From Cryobacterium sp. MP_M3 (lineage in GTDB: Bacteria; Actinomycetota; Actinomycetes; Actinomycetales; Microbacteriaceae), in NCBI RefSeq assembly GCF_015752155.1, contig NZ_JADOVI010000001.1:434001-498000 (forward strand): 64,000 nt of DNA, read 5' to 3'. A program made the translations under genes and the position numbers. Shown piece after piece: positions 16,931 through 24,771 of the stretch; position 1 is the first letter of the stretch, and the number at the start of each line of letters is the position of its first letter. The notes beneath the pieces were generated by a model. The model worked only from the letters and a program-made list of their open reading frames with translations, ran no database searches and was not told the DNA's origin.

Positions 16931-17638
16931 GTGAACAAGAACAGGCTCTGGGTTATCGCCTCCGTACTCGTCATGGTGTTGGTGCTGGTGCTGGGAGTCG
17001 TGGTGGGGATCCAACCGCAGCTTGCAGCGACCGCTGCCGCCAATGAGCAGCGAGCCAGCGTTGAAGCATCGAACGCAGGGCAAGCAGCTGTGCTCGCCCA
17101 GTTGAAAAAGGACTACGCGGGGATCGACAAGCTCAAGGAGGAGTTGGCGCCACTGAGCGATTCCGTGCCGCAGGGCACCGAAATGCCCGCTTTCGTGAAC
17201 CAGCTTGACGCCCTCGCCGGCGCATCGCAGGTGACTCTGACCGGCATCACTGTCGCCGATGCCGTCCCGTACGCACCCGTCGCTGCTCCAGCCGTCGCGC
17301 CAGTGGTGACAGGAGGCGCGACCCCGGCACCCACTCCCACACCCGCACCCACACCGGCGCCGAGCGCTACGGCTCCTGCAGCCGGTGTTCCCCCCGTAAC
17401 AAATCCACAGATCACGGCCGAGAATTTTGCGTCTTTGGCAGTCAGTATCTCGGTCTCGGGCAGCTACGGGAATGCCCTGAACTTCGTGAACGGGCTCCAA
17501 ACAGGCAAGCGGCTCTTCCTGGTTTCCGGGCTCAGGACGACACCGGGAGACACTCCCGGAATAGTCACCGCAACGATCACCGGCCTCGTCTACGTGCTCG
17601 TCCCTCCGGCCACGGCCTCCACGACCGCGGCCAAGTAA
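16931..17638 (+). CDS. pilO: Type IV pilus alignment protein PilO
   Basis: A 235-residue bitopic protein starting at GTG 16931. The start is a short basic tail, one membrane helix (residues 6-28), then a coiled coil (about 35-75, ASVEASNAGQAAVLAQLKKDY) and a domain split by a low-complexity Ala/Pro/Thr-rich insert (about 115-150). The last part, from ENFASLAVSISVSGSYGNAL to IVTATITGLVYVL, is the PilO-type ferredoxin-like fold. It partners PilN. No pilP or pilQ follows, as expected for a cell without outer membrane. It is the last gene of the pilus operon and is followed by a long hairpin. Confidence 0.87.
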   Translation: MNKNRLWVIASVLVMVLVLVLGVVVGIQPQLAATAAANEQRASVEASNAGQAAVLAQLKKDYAGIDKLKEELAPLSDSVPQGTEMPAFVNQLDALAGASQVTLTGITVADAVPYAPVAAPAVAPVVTGGATPAPTPTPAPTPAPSATAPAAGVPPVTNPQITAENFASLAVSISVSGSYGNALNFVNGLQTGKRLFLVSGLRTTPGDTPGIVTATITGLVYVLVPPATASTTAAK

Positions 17639-17651
17639 CCCGGGGCGTTTC

Positions 17652-17718
17652 GATATCTACCGTTTCGGTCGAAACCGACCGGTGTGCTGGTCGGGTTCGA
17701 CCGAAACGGCAGATGTCG
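17652..17718. terminator. Long imperfect hairpin closing the pilus operon
   Basis: Bases 17660-17680 pair with 17689-17709 with one mismatch over 21 positions around an 8-base loop, and pairing can extend outward to 17652 and 17718 with a G-T pair and a mismatch. CCGTTTCGGTCGAA is the core of one arm. It lies 13 bases after the pilO stop, so it probably ends the operon in both directions; lack of a T-run leaves open that it is instead a dispersed palindromic element. Confidence 0.65.
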
Positions 17719-17873
17719 GCGGTGGAATGAGCGGCGAGGGTGGAGTGGGCACGTAGGCGCGACCCGCCCGGCGCCGCCACCAGACTCTGCGCCGCGCTTC
17801 ACCGGCGCGTCGCACGTGCGTTGCTATGGTTACTGCAGAGAACTACGGCCGCCAGGCCCGTGAGGAGTGCAGC

Positions 17874-18881
17874 ATGAGCGACACCACGCCCAACGACGGC
17901 AACATCAACCCCGACACGGATGCCTCGGCAACCACCCCCGGACGCCACGAGACCGGCCCCGTCGGCCTCGACGCCGAAACGGCCCGCCGCGAGGCCGACG
18001 CCCGCGACGGCGCGGCACCGGCGGCATCCGCCCACCCTGCCGGGCAGACCAACCCAGAGCAGGCCCACCCGGGCGACCCGATCGGCGAGCCGATCTCCTA
18101 CGACGCACCCGACTCCGCCGCCACCCAGGCGTACGCGCCCGCGCCGGTCTCCGCCGACTCGGTCAAGCGCGACACCTACGTGCCGGCCGCCACGGTCGGG
18201 ACTGGAGCGGCCACGCTCGCCAGCGACGACGCGCCCACCCGCGAACAGCCGGCCTCGTACACCCAGCCGGTCGCGCCGACCCAGGCCGCCGCGCCGGTGA
18301 ACACCACCGTGGCGCCGCCGGTCTACATCCAGGCGCCCACCGCACCGAAGTACAAGGGCAACCGTGGCGCCGGCATCCTGATCGCGCTGCTCGGCACCGC
18401 CGTCTTCGCCGCGCTCTACGCTCTCGTCGCCCTGGCGCTTTCCGGTATCGGCAGCGGCTCGCTCGCCGACACCACGGCCAAGTTCACCGACTTCATCGTG
18501 CTGCCGATCTTCTACGTGCCGGTGATCTTCTTCTTCGTCGCCTTCGCCCTGCTGGTCGCGATCGTCAACCGCGGCGGCTGGTGGGCCTACGTGCTCTTCG
18601 GCTTCCTCGTGGCCGTCGTGGTCTACTTCTCCTACATCGGGGCGGCCCTGCTCAGCGTGCAGGCGTGGAACTTCACCCCCGACGAGGCCTACCGGTTCAT
18701 CAGCCAGCAGTGGCTGAACCCCGGTGCGATCGCCGCCGCTGTCGTGGCCCGCGAGGTGCCGATCTGGACCGGCGCCTGGATCGCCCGCCGCGGCCGCTCG
18801 GTCACCGCGCGCAACGCCACCACCAAGGCGGAGTACGATCGCCTGCTCGCCGACGGACCGCAGGGCATCCGCTCCAACTAA
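17874..18881 (+). CDS. Hypothetical four-pass membrane protein with disordered N-terminus
   Basis: A 335-residue protein from ATG 17874 (GTGAGGAG upstream). Residues 1-155 are low-complexity, rich in Ala, Pro, Thr and Asp, and probably cytoplasmic and unfolded. About four membrane helices follow (about 165-190, 200-230, 235-265 and 275-295), starting GILIALLGTAVFAALYALVAL, then a basic tail. I do not recognise a family with a known function. It lies between the pilus operon hairpin and the type VII-like genes, 49 bases before another small membrane protein, and may belong with the latter. The codon use matches the chromosomal neighbours. Confidence 0.75.
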   Translation: MSDTTPNDGNINPDTDASATTPGRHETGPVGLDAETARREADARDGAAPAASAHPAGQTNPEQAHPGDPIGEPISYDAPDSAATQAYAPAPVSADSVKRDTYVPAATVGTGAATLASDDAPTREQPASYTQPVAPTQAAAPVNTTVAPPVYIQAPTAPKYKGNRGAGILIALLGTAVFAALYALVALALSGIGSGSLADTTAKFTDFIVLPIFYVPVIFFFVAFALLVAIVNRGGWWAYVLFGFLVAVVVYFSYIGAALLSVQAWNFTPDEAYRFISQQWLNPGAIAAAVVAREVPIWTGAWIARRGRSVTARNATTKAEYDRLLADGPQGIRSN

Positions 18882-18930
18882 CCGAGATGAGGCGCAGGCG
18901 GGGCTGCGCAAGACGCGGACAGGGGGAGCG

Positions 18931-19419
18931 ATGCGTGATTACCAGAAGTACGCGACGGTCGTCGCGGTCTTCGCGGCGGTGCTCTACGCCGCGCTGATCG
19001 TGGCGGCCTTCGGCATGATCAGCCTCGCCACGAACCTCGACGTGATCAGCGAACCGGACGCCGGCCCGCTCGTCGGCCCCAGCATGGCAGCCGTCGCCGT
19101 GCTGCTGGTTTTCGTGCTCATGCTCACGCTCGGCGTGGCCACCCGGCCAGACCGGCAGCGCGTCGCCGTCGGCTACTCCTTCGCGGCCGGGATCGCCGCG
19201 TTCGGCATCTTCATCGTCACCGGCGCGATTCTCTACGCGGCGGGCGACGGACAGCCCTTCCACGTGCTCACCTTCAGCGCGGCGATGCTGCTCAGCCCGT
19301 TCTCCCTGGCCACCGGCATCCTCGCCGTCGTCGTCACGCTGGCCTACTCCTGGCTGCTCGCCTCGCGCGTGGGCGAGCACGGCCGCCCGCTCTGGCCGTG
19401 GGAACGCCGCGATGACTAG
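18931..19419 (+). CDS. Hypothetical four-pass membrane protein
   Basis: A 162-residue protein from ATG 18931, preceded by AGGGGGAG. Four hydrophobic helices (about 8-32, 50-72, 85-108 and 118-145) make up most of it; it ends in a short charged tail (PLWPWERRDD). No catalytic motif is visible and I cannot assign a function. It ends 15 bases before the EssC-like ATPase and reads in the same direction, so it may be cotranscribed with the type VII-like genes. Confidence 0.75.
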   Translation: MRDYQKYATVVAVFAAVLYAALIVAAFGMISLATNLDVISEPDAGPLVGPSMAAVAVLLVFVLMLTLGVATRPDRQRVAVGYSFAAGIAAFGIFIVTGAILYAAGDGQPFHVLTFSAAMLLSPFSLATGILAVVVTLAYSWLLASRVGEHGRPLWPWERRDD

Positions 19420-19434
19420 TTCGGATGTAAACGC

Positions 19435-22400
19435 ATGCGCCTGAAACTCACCTTCGTTCGCCCGTCCGGCTCCTCGAGCGACATCGTCGTCACAGCGGAT
19501 GCCGCGGCGACCATCTCCGAGATCGCGACCACCATCAGCCGAGTGGATTCTGAGGTGCCTCACTCTGCCGAGCGCAACCTCACCCTCCGGGCCACCCTGC
19601 CCGGTCAGGGCAACCCGCTCATGTTGCCGCCGGATGCCCCGGTCGGCGAGGCGTGGATCGGCTCCGGCGCATCCGTGAGCCTGGCCGACGCAGGCGTCAT
19701 GTACCAGGCGCCGTCGCAGGTGAAGTCGCACGCCGTCGCCACCCTGCGCGTCATCAACGGCCAGGATGCCGGGCGCGAGTTCCCGCTCTCCGCCGGGAGC
19801 TTCGTGCTCGGCCGCGACCCGACCTGCGACATCGTTCTCGACGACAACCTGGTCTCCAAGAAGCACGCCCGCCTCGAGGTCGCTGACGCCGTAGAGGTCA
19901 TCGATCTCGGTTCTGCCAACGGCGTGGTCGTCGACGGCGGCATCGTCGGGCGCGTGCGCATCGCGAAGGCGGAGCGCCTTCTGCTCGGCGACTCCGAGGT
20001 GGAGATCAGCATGATCGCCGGAGCCTCGGCGGATACCGCGCCGAAACCTGGCCCGATCTTCTTCAACCGGTCGCCGAAGGTGGAGACGCGCTACACGGGC
20101 CAGGAGTTCAACGCGCCCGACGTGCCCGCGGAAAAGGACGAGCAGCCGTTCCCCCTGCTTGCCATGATCACCCCGCTGCTGATGGGCGGCGCGATGTTCG
20201 CCCTCACCCGCCAGCCCTACACGCTGATCTTCTGTTTGATGTCCCCGATCATGCTGATCGGTAACTTTATGACGTCCAAGTCGCGGGAAAAGCAGCGGAT
20301 GAAGAAGGCCGTGGCCAGGTTCGAAGCGCGGCTTGAGGTGCTGGCCACGCGTCTGGCCACCGAGCAGGTTCGAGAGCGCGACCTGCGCCTCGGCGAGTCG
20401 CCATCCACGCTCGATGCCTACGACGACGCCGGGCGGCGCGGCCCGCTCCTCTGGACCAGGCGCCCTGAGCACTGGTCCTTCCTGAACGTGCGGCTCGGCG
20501 TGGGAACCATGAACTCCCGCAACTCGGTCGCGGAGAACCGCACGGGGGAGATGCTGCCCCAGTTCCAGGAGAAGCTCGACGCCGTCGTCGAGGCGAACCG
20601 CCGGATCGAGGGCGTGCCGCTGATCGACAACCTCTTCGATTCCGGCGCACTGGGCCTGGCCGGCTCGCCCGACCAGGCGATGGGCTCGATCAACTCGGTC
20701 CTGGTGCAGCTCACCGCGCTGCACTCGCCCGCCGAACTCGTGGTGGCCTCGCTGGTGACCCCTCGATGGTCGCGCGAACTGGGGTGGCTCAAGTGGATGC
20801 CGCACACCTCGTCGCCGCACAGCCCGATCGCCGGCAGCCACCTCGCCGACAGCGCGGCGAGCGGGGCGTCCGTGCTCGCCAGCATCGAGGAGGTCATCGC
20901 TCAGCGCCTCGCCAGGGCGAAGTCCGCGAGGCGCCGCGGCGCCATGGTGCAGGACGACGCCGCCCTGGAACGCGGCGCAGAGGTCGGATCCGCGAAGACC
21001 GTGCAGGGCACACCGGCGCCGATCCCGGCGATCGTACTGCTCATCTCCGACGACGTCGCCGTCGACCGGGCCCGGCTCGTGCAGCTGGCTGAGGTCGCCG
21101 CCGACGCCGGCGTCTACCCGATCTGGATCGCCCCCACCGTCGCCGACCTGCCGGCCGTCTGCCGCACCTACCTCGCCCTGGGCGACGAGCCGGGCAGCGC
21201 CACCGTCGGTTTTGTGCGCCTCGGCGAGACGATCACCGATGTCGTCACCGAGCAGGTCGACTCGGCAACGGCCCTCGACTTCGCCAAGCGGATGGCCCCG
21301 GTCATCGACGCCGGCGCCCTCGTCGCGGACTCCAGCGACCTGCCCCGCACCGTGTCGCTCGTGACCTTGCTCGGCCACGACATGGTCGAGACCAGCGCCG
21401 CCGTGATCGACCGCTGGCAGCAGAACACGTCGATCCACGACCGCAGCGGAGGCAAGCCCAAGCCCCGCCGGGCCGGCAAGCTGCGCGCCATCATCGGTTC
21501 GGCGGGCGTCGACCCGATGCACCTCGACCTGCGCACCCAGGGGCCGCACGCGCTGGTGGGCGGCACGACCGGCGCGGGCAAGAGCGAATTCCTCCAGGCC
21601 TGGGTGCTCGGCATGGCCGCCGAGTACAGCCCCGACCGGGTCACCTTCCTCTTCGTCGACTACAAGGGCGGCTCCGCCTTCGCCGACTGCGTCACCCTGC
21701 CGCACTGCGTCGGTCTGGTCACCGACCTGAGCCCGCACCTCGTGCGCCGGGCCCTGACCAGCCTCCGCGCCGAACTGCACCACCGGGAGCACCTGCTCAA
21801 CCGCAAGAAGGCCAAGGACCTGCTCGAGCTGGAGAAGCGCGGCGACCCCGACAGCCCACCGGCCCTGGTGCTCGTCATCGACGAATTCGCGGCCCTGGCC
21901 ACCGAAGTCCCCGAGTTCGTCGACGGCGTCGTCGACATCGCCCAGCGCGGCCGCTCCCTCGGCATCCACCTGATCATGGCCACCCAACGGCCGGCCGGCG
22001 TGATCAAGGACAACCTGCGCGCCAACACGCCGCTGCGGATCGCCCTGCGGATGGCCGACGAGTCCGACAGCACCGACGTCATCGGCACCAAGGACGCCTC
22101 GCACTTCGACCCGGGCATCCCCGGCCGCGGAGTCGCCAAGACCGGCCCCGGCCGGCTGCAGCAGTTCCAGTCCGCCTACGCCGGCGGGTGGACCAGCCGC
22201 GAACCCGACCGCGCCGGGATCGACGTCGCCGAGCTCCGGTTCGGGGCGGAGAGCAAGTGGGAGGACCCGAGCGCCCACGGCCACGTCGACGAAGACCGCG
22301 ACCTCGGCCCCACCGACCAGCAGCGGCTGGTGACCACGATCGTCGCGGCGGCAGCATCCGCGAAGATCCCCGACCCCCGTCGTCCCTGGCTCGACGAGCT

Positions 22401-23979
22401 GGCCCCCGCCTACGACCTCGTCAAACTCCGCCAGCGCACCGACTCCGAGCTTCTGCTCGGGGTGTCAGACCTCCCGCACCGCCAGGAACAGCAGGCCGTG
22501 TACTTCCGCCCGGATGCCGACGGTCACGTGGCCATCTTCGGCACCGGCGGCTCCGGCAAGAGCGCACTGCTGCGCACGCTTGCCGGCGCGGCGGGAATCA
22601 CGCCGCGCGGCGGGCCGGTCCAGGTGTACGGGCTCGACTTCGGCACCGGCAGCCTCCGGATGCTCGAGGACCTCCCGCACGTCGGATCGATCATCGCCGG
22701 GGACGACTCGGAACGCATCGTTCGGCTGTTCCGCCGGCTCAAGTCGGTCCTCGAGGAACGCGGCCCGCGTTACGCGGAGGCCAACGCGTCGAACATCGCC
22801 GACTACCGCCAGCTCACCGGCAAGCGCGACGAGCCGCGCATCCTTCTCCTCATCGACGGCTATCCGGCCTTCCGGGAAGAATGGGAATCCACGAGCGGAC
22901 GCATGCCCTGGTACGGCGTCTTCAAGGACATCCTCACCGACGGACGCCAGCTGGGCATCCACGTCGCGTTGACCGCCGACCGGTCAGGGGCGATCCCCAC
23001 GTCGATCGGGTCGAGCATCCAGAAACGAATCGTGCTGCGCCTGGCCGACGAGGGTGGCTATGGGATGCTCGATGTTCCCTCCGACATCCTCAGCTCGAAA
23101 TCGACCGCGGGCCGCGCGATTGTCGACGGGATGGAGACCCAGATCGCGATCCTCGGCGGGTCGAGTGCGCTTGCCGATCAGTCGACCGCGACCAAGCTCC
23201 TCGCCGAGTCGATGCGCCGCGCGGGCGTGACGGCGGTTCCGGAGATCGGCTCGATGCCCACCGAGTACTCTCCGCTCGAGCTGCCGGACGCGCTCGACGG
23301 CAAGCCGGTTCTGGGAGTGAGCGATGTGGATCTCGGCCCGTACGCCTTCGACCCGTCCGGGGTCATGCTCGTCGCAGGGCCGCCCGCGAGCGGCCGGACG
23401 ACGGCGTTGCGCGCGCTCACGCAGGCGTACGGCCGGGCACGCCCGGCGGCGAGACAGTACTACCTGGGCAATTCCCGGTCACCCCTGGCGCAGGGCGGCT
23501 GGTGGGCCGGAACCGCCACGACGATCGAGGAGGTCGCGGCCCTGGCCAGGGACCTGGCCGCGGCCGTCGCCGACCCCGACACGGAGGGAAGCATCGTGGT
23601 GATCGTGGAGACCATCTCCGACTTCCTGCAAACCCCGGCCGAGACACCGCTGACCGAACTCGTGAAGGCGGTCAAGCGCAGCGACCATACCTTCATCGCC
23701 GAAAGTGAGACGTCGACCTGGAGTTCGTCCTGGGGCCTCTTCAGCGAGATCAAGACCGTGCGGCGGGGACTCCTCCTGCAGCCGGACTACACGGAGGGCG
23801 AGTTCCTGCTGAAGACACCGCTGCCGCGCTCCAACCGGGCGGAATTTCCGCCGGGCAGAGGTGTCTTCGTCTCGCGCGGGAAGTTCGTGCGGGTGCAACT
23901 GCCCCTGCCGCTGCCCGAAATGGAAACGCCCATGGGTAGTCGTGCCCATCGAGCGGTCTCGGCAATCCCGATAGGTTGA
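19435..23979 (+). CDS. essC: Type VII secretion EssC/EccC-like FtsK-family triple ATPase with FHA domain
   Basis: A 1514-residue membrane ATPase. Residues 1-90 form a ubiquitin-like/EssC-N region, and 100-185 an FHA domain (GREFPLSAGSFVLGRDPTCD, VSKKHARLEV, LGSANGVVVDG). One or two membrane helices follow at about 239-285. Then come three FtsK/SpoIIIE modules: D1 with Walker A GGTTGAGKSE (about 709-717) and Walker B VLVIDEF (about 812-818); D2 with GTGGSGKS (about 1036-1043) and ILLLIDG; D3 with GPPASGRTT (about 1315-1323), where Arg replaces the Walker Lys. The FHA-plus-helix front end resembles EssC of Firmicutes type VIIb systems more than mycobacterial EccC. It would export the WXG100-type proteins encoded just downstream. 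The symbol denotes the family; I cannot exclude a distinct actinobacterial subclass. Confidence 0.88.
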   Translation: MRLKLTFVRPSGSSSDIVVTADAAATISEIATTISRVDSEVPHSAERNLTLRATLPGQGNPLMLPPDAPVGEAWIGSGASVSLADAGVMYQAPSQVKSHAVATLRVINGQDAGREFPLSAGSFVLGRDPTCDIVLDDNLVSKKHARLEVADAVEVIDLGSANGVVVDGGIVGRVRIAKAERLLLGDSEVEISMIAGASADTAPKPGPIFFNRSPKVETRYTGQEFNAPDVPAEKDEQPFPLLAMITPLLMGGAMFALTRQPYTLIFCLMSPIMLIGNFMTSKSREKQRMKKAVARFEARLEVLATRLATEQVRERDLRLGESPSTLDAYDDAGRRGPLLWTRRPEHWSFLNVRLGVGTMNSRNSVAENRTGEMLPQFQEKLDAVVEANRRIEGVPLIDNLFDSGALGLAGSPDQAMGSINSVLVQLTALHSPAELVVASLVTPRWSRELGWLKWMPHTSSPHSPIAGSHLADSAASGASVLASIEEVIAQRLARAKSARRRGAMVQDDAALERGAEVGSAKTVQGTPAPIPAIVLLISDDVAVDRARLVQLAEVAADAGVYPIWIAPTVADLPAVCRTYLALGDEPGSATVGFVRLGETITDVVTEQVDSATALDFAKRMAPVIDAGALVADSSDLPRTVSLVTLLGHDMVETSAAVIDRWQQNTSIHDRSGGKPKPRRAGKLRAIIGSAGVDPMHLDLRTQGPHALVGGTTGAGKSEFLQAWVLGMAAEYSPDRVTFLFVDYKGGSAFADCVTLPHCVGLVTDLSPHLVRRALTSLRAELHHREHLLNRKKAKDLLELEKRGDPDSPPALVLVIDEFAALATEVPEFVDGVVDIAQRGRSLGIHLIMATQRPAGVIKDNLRANTPLRIALRMADESDSTDVIGTKDASHFDPGIPGRGVAKTGPGRLQQFQSAYAGGWTSREPDRAGIDVAELRFGAESKWEDPSAHGHVDEDRDLGPTDQQRLVTTIVAAAASAKIPDPRRPWLDELAPAYDLVKLRQRTDSELLLGVSDLPHRQEQQAVYFRPDADGHVAIFGTGGSGKSALLRTLAGAAGITPRGGPVQVYGLDFGTGSLRMLEDLPHVGSIIAGDDSERIVRLFRRLKSVLEERGPRYAEANASNIADYRQLTGKRDEPRILLLIDGYPAFREEWESTSGRMPWYGVFKDILTDGRQLGIHVALTADRSGAIPTSIGSSIQKRIVLRLADEGGYGMLDVPSDILSSKSTAGRAIVDGMETQIAILGGSSALADQSTATKLLAESMRRAGVTAVPEIGSMPTEYSPLELPDALDGKPVLGVSDVDLGPYAFDPSGVMLVAGPPASGRTTALRALTQAYGRARPAARQYYLGNSRSPLAQGGWWAGTATTIEEVAALARDLAAAVADPDTEGSIVVIVETISDFLQTPAETPLTELVKAVKRSDHTFIAESETSTWSSSWGLFSEIKTVRRGLLLQPDYTEGEFLLKTPLPRSNRAEFPPGRGVFVSRGKFVRVQLPLPLPEMETPMGSRAHRAVSAIPIG

Positions 23980-24031
23980 GAACAGTCGGTCGGCTCATGG
24001 GGGTTGGCCTCGATGTTTGAAGGAGTATTTC

Positions 24032-24328
24032 ATGGCGAACATGAACGTAACGTACGACGAGATGACCACTGCCTCGAACAACCTGAAGACGGGCCAGGGG
24101 CAGATCGAAGACACCCTCGTGCGCCTCAGGGGACTTGTTGAGGGCCTGATCAGCCAGGGCTTCCAGACGGACCGTGCCTCGGGGCAGTTCGGAACGTCCT
24201 ACCAGAGCATGGACAAGGGCCTCAACGAAGCCCTGGCCGGCATCTCCGGCATGGCCGACTTCCTGGTGCAGGCGCGCGACGCCATCCAGGGCGTCGACGA
24301 CCAGCTCGGCTCCGGGCTGGCCGGCTAG
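24032..24328 (+). CDS. WXG100-family (ESAT-6-like) secreted protein
   Basis: A 98-residue protein from ATG 24032 after AAGGAG (24019-24024). It is all helical with a central turn at residues 46-55 (SQGFQTDRAS), the size and layout of a WXG100 four-helix dimer. The Trp-x-Gly turn itself is missing, replaced by GFQT, and the start MANMNVTYDEM matches many actinobacterial WXG100 proteins. It follows the ATPase by 52 bases and is followed by a 12-bp stem-loop. These proteins are usually both substrate and structural partner of the secretion ATPase. Confidence 0.85.
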   Translation: MANMNVTYDEMTTASNNLKTGQGQIEDTLVRLRGLVEGLISQGFQTDRASGQFGTSYQSMDKGLNEALAGISGMADFLVQARDAIQGVDDQLGSGLAG

Positions 24329-24347
24329 TCGCCAACTGAATTCGTGG

Positions 24348-24381
24348 GCTCGGCCGGCCTGCCGGACGCGGCCGGCCGAGC
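24348..24381 (+). terminator. Stem-loop after the WXG100 gene
   Basis: GCTCGGCCGGCC (24348-24359) pairs perfectly with GGCCGGCCGAGC (24370-24381) around a 10-base loop, 19 bases after the stop. There is no T-run. It could attenuate transcription or protect the WXG100 mRNA from decay, giving more WXG100 than downstream products; the next ribosome-binding site (GGGGGAGGAG) lies just after it. Confidence 0.6.
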
Positions 24382-24402
24382 ACACCGGGGGAGGAGAATT
24401 CG

Positions 24403-24750
24403 ATGTCTGACATCGTCATTCAGATGCACTTGCTTGAGCAGTTGGAGAAGGATCTGCTCGATATCGCGACCGAGTACAGCAATGCCGACACATTCACCGG
24501 GGAGATGGCTGATGTGGTCGGACACGACGGTTTGGGGGAGCGCGTGCGTGAGTTCTCACACAGCTGGAACGACCGGCGCAAGAACATGACCGAACAGGTC
24601 ACGGCACTGCACGAGCAGGTCAAGGCCATTCGGGATGCGTTCACTCAGGTGGATGCGGAACTCGGCAAGGCCCTCGTCGAGGCCGCCGAAGACAACAAAG
24701 ACAGTGGAATCGGGCCGGGTGCCGGTTCTCCGGGTCACCGCGTTGTCTAG
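24403..24750 (+). CDS. Small helical WXG100-like protein
   Basis: A 115-residue acidic helical protein from ATG 24403, preceded by GGAGGAG. The predicted helical hairpin has a SWND turn at about residues 51-54, where WXG proteins keep their Trp, and a second helix rich in heptad-like leucine/valine positions (VTALHEQVKAIRDAF). The final 20 residues are Gly/Pro-rich and flexible. Size and position fit a second ESAT-6-superfamily member or a chaperone-like partner for the larger protein encoded 21 bases downstream. Assignment is from shape and context rather than clear sequence identity. Confidence 0.7.
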   Translation: MSDIVIQMHLLEQLEKDLLDIATEYSNADTFTGEMADVVGHDGLGERVREFSHSWNDRRKNMTEQVTALHEQVKAIRDAFTQVDAELGKALVEAAEDNKDSGIGPGAGSPGHRVV

Positions 24751-24771
24751 GGGAATCGAGCGAGGAACACG

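Noticed and set aside
18802-22284. An 1160-codon open frame on the minus strand opposite the EssC-like ATPase
   Set aside because: It is antisense to a clear ATPase with Walker motifs, is rich in His, Arg, Gly and Val as such shadows are, and shows no domain.
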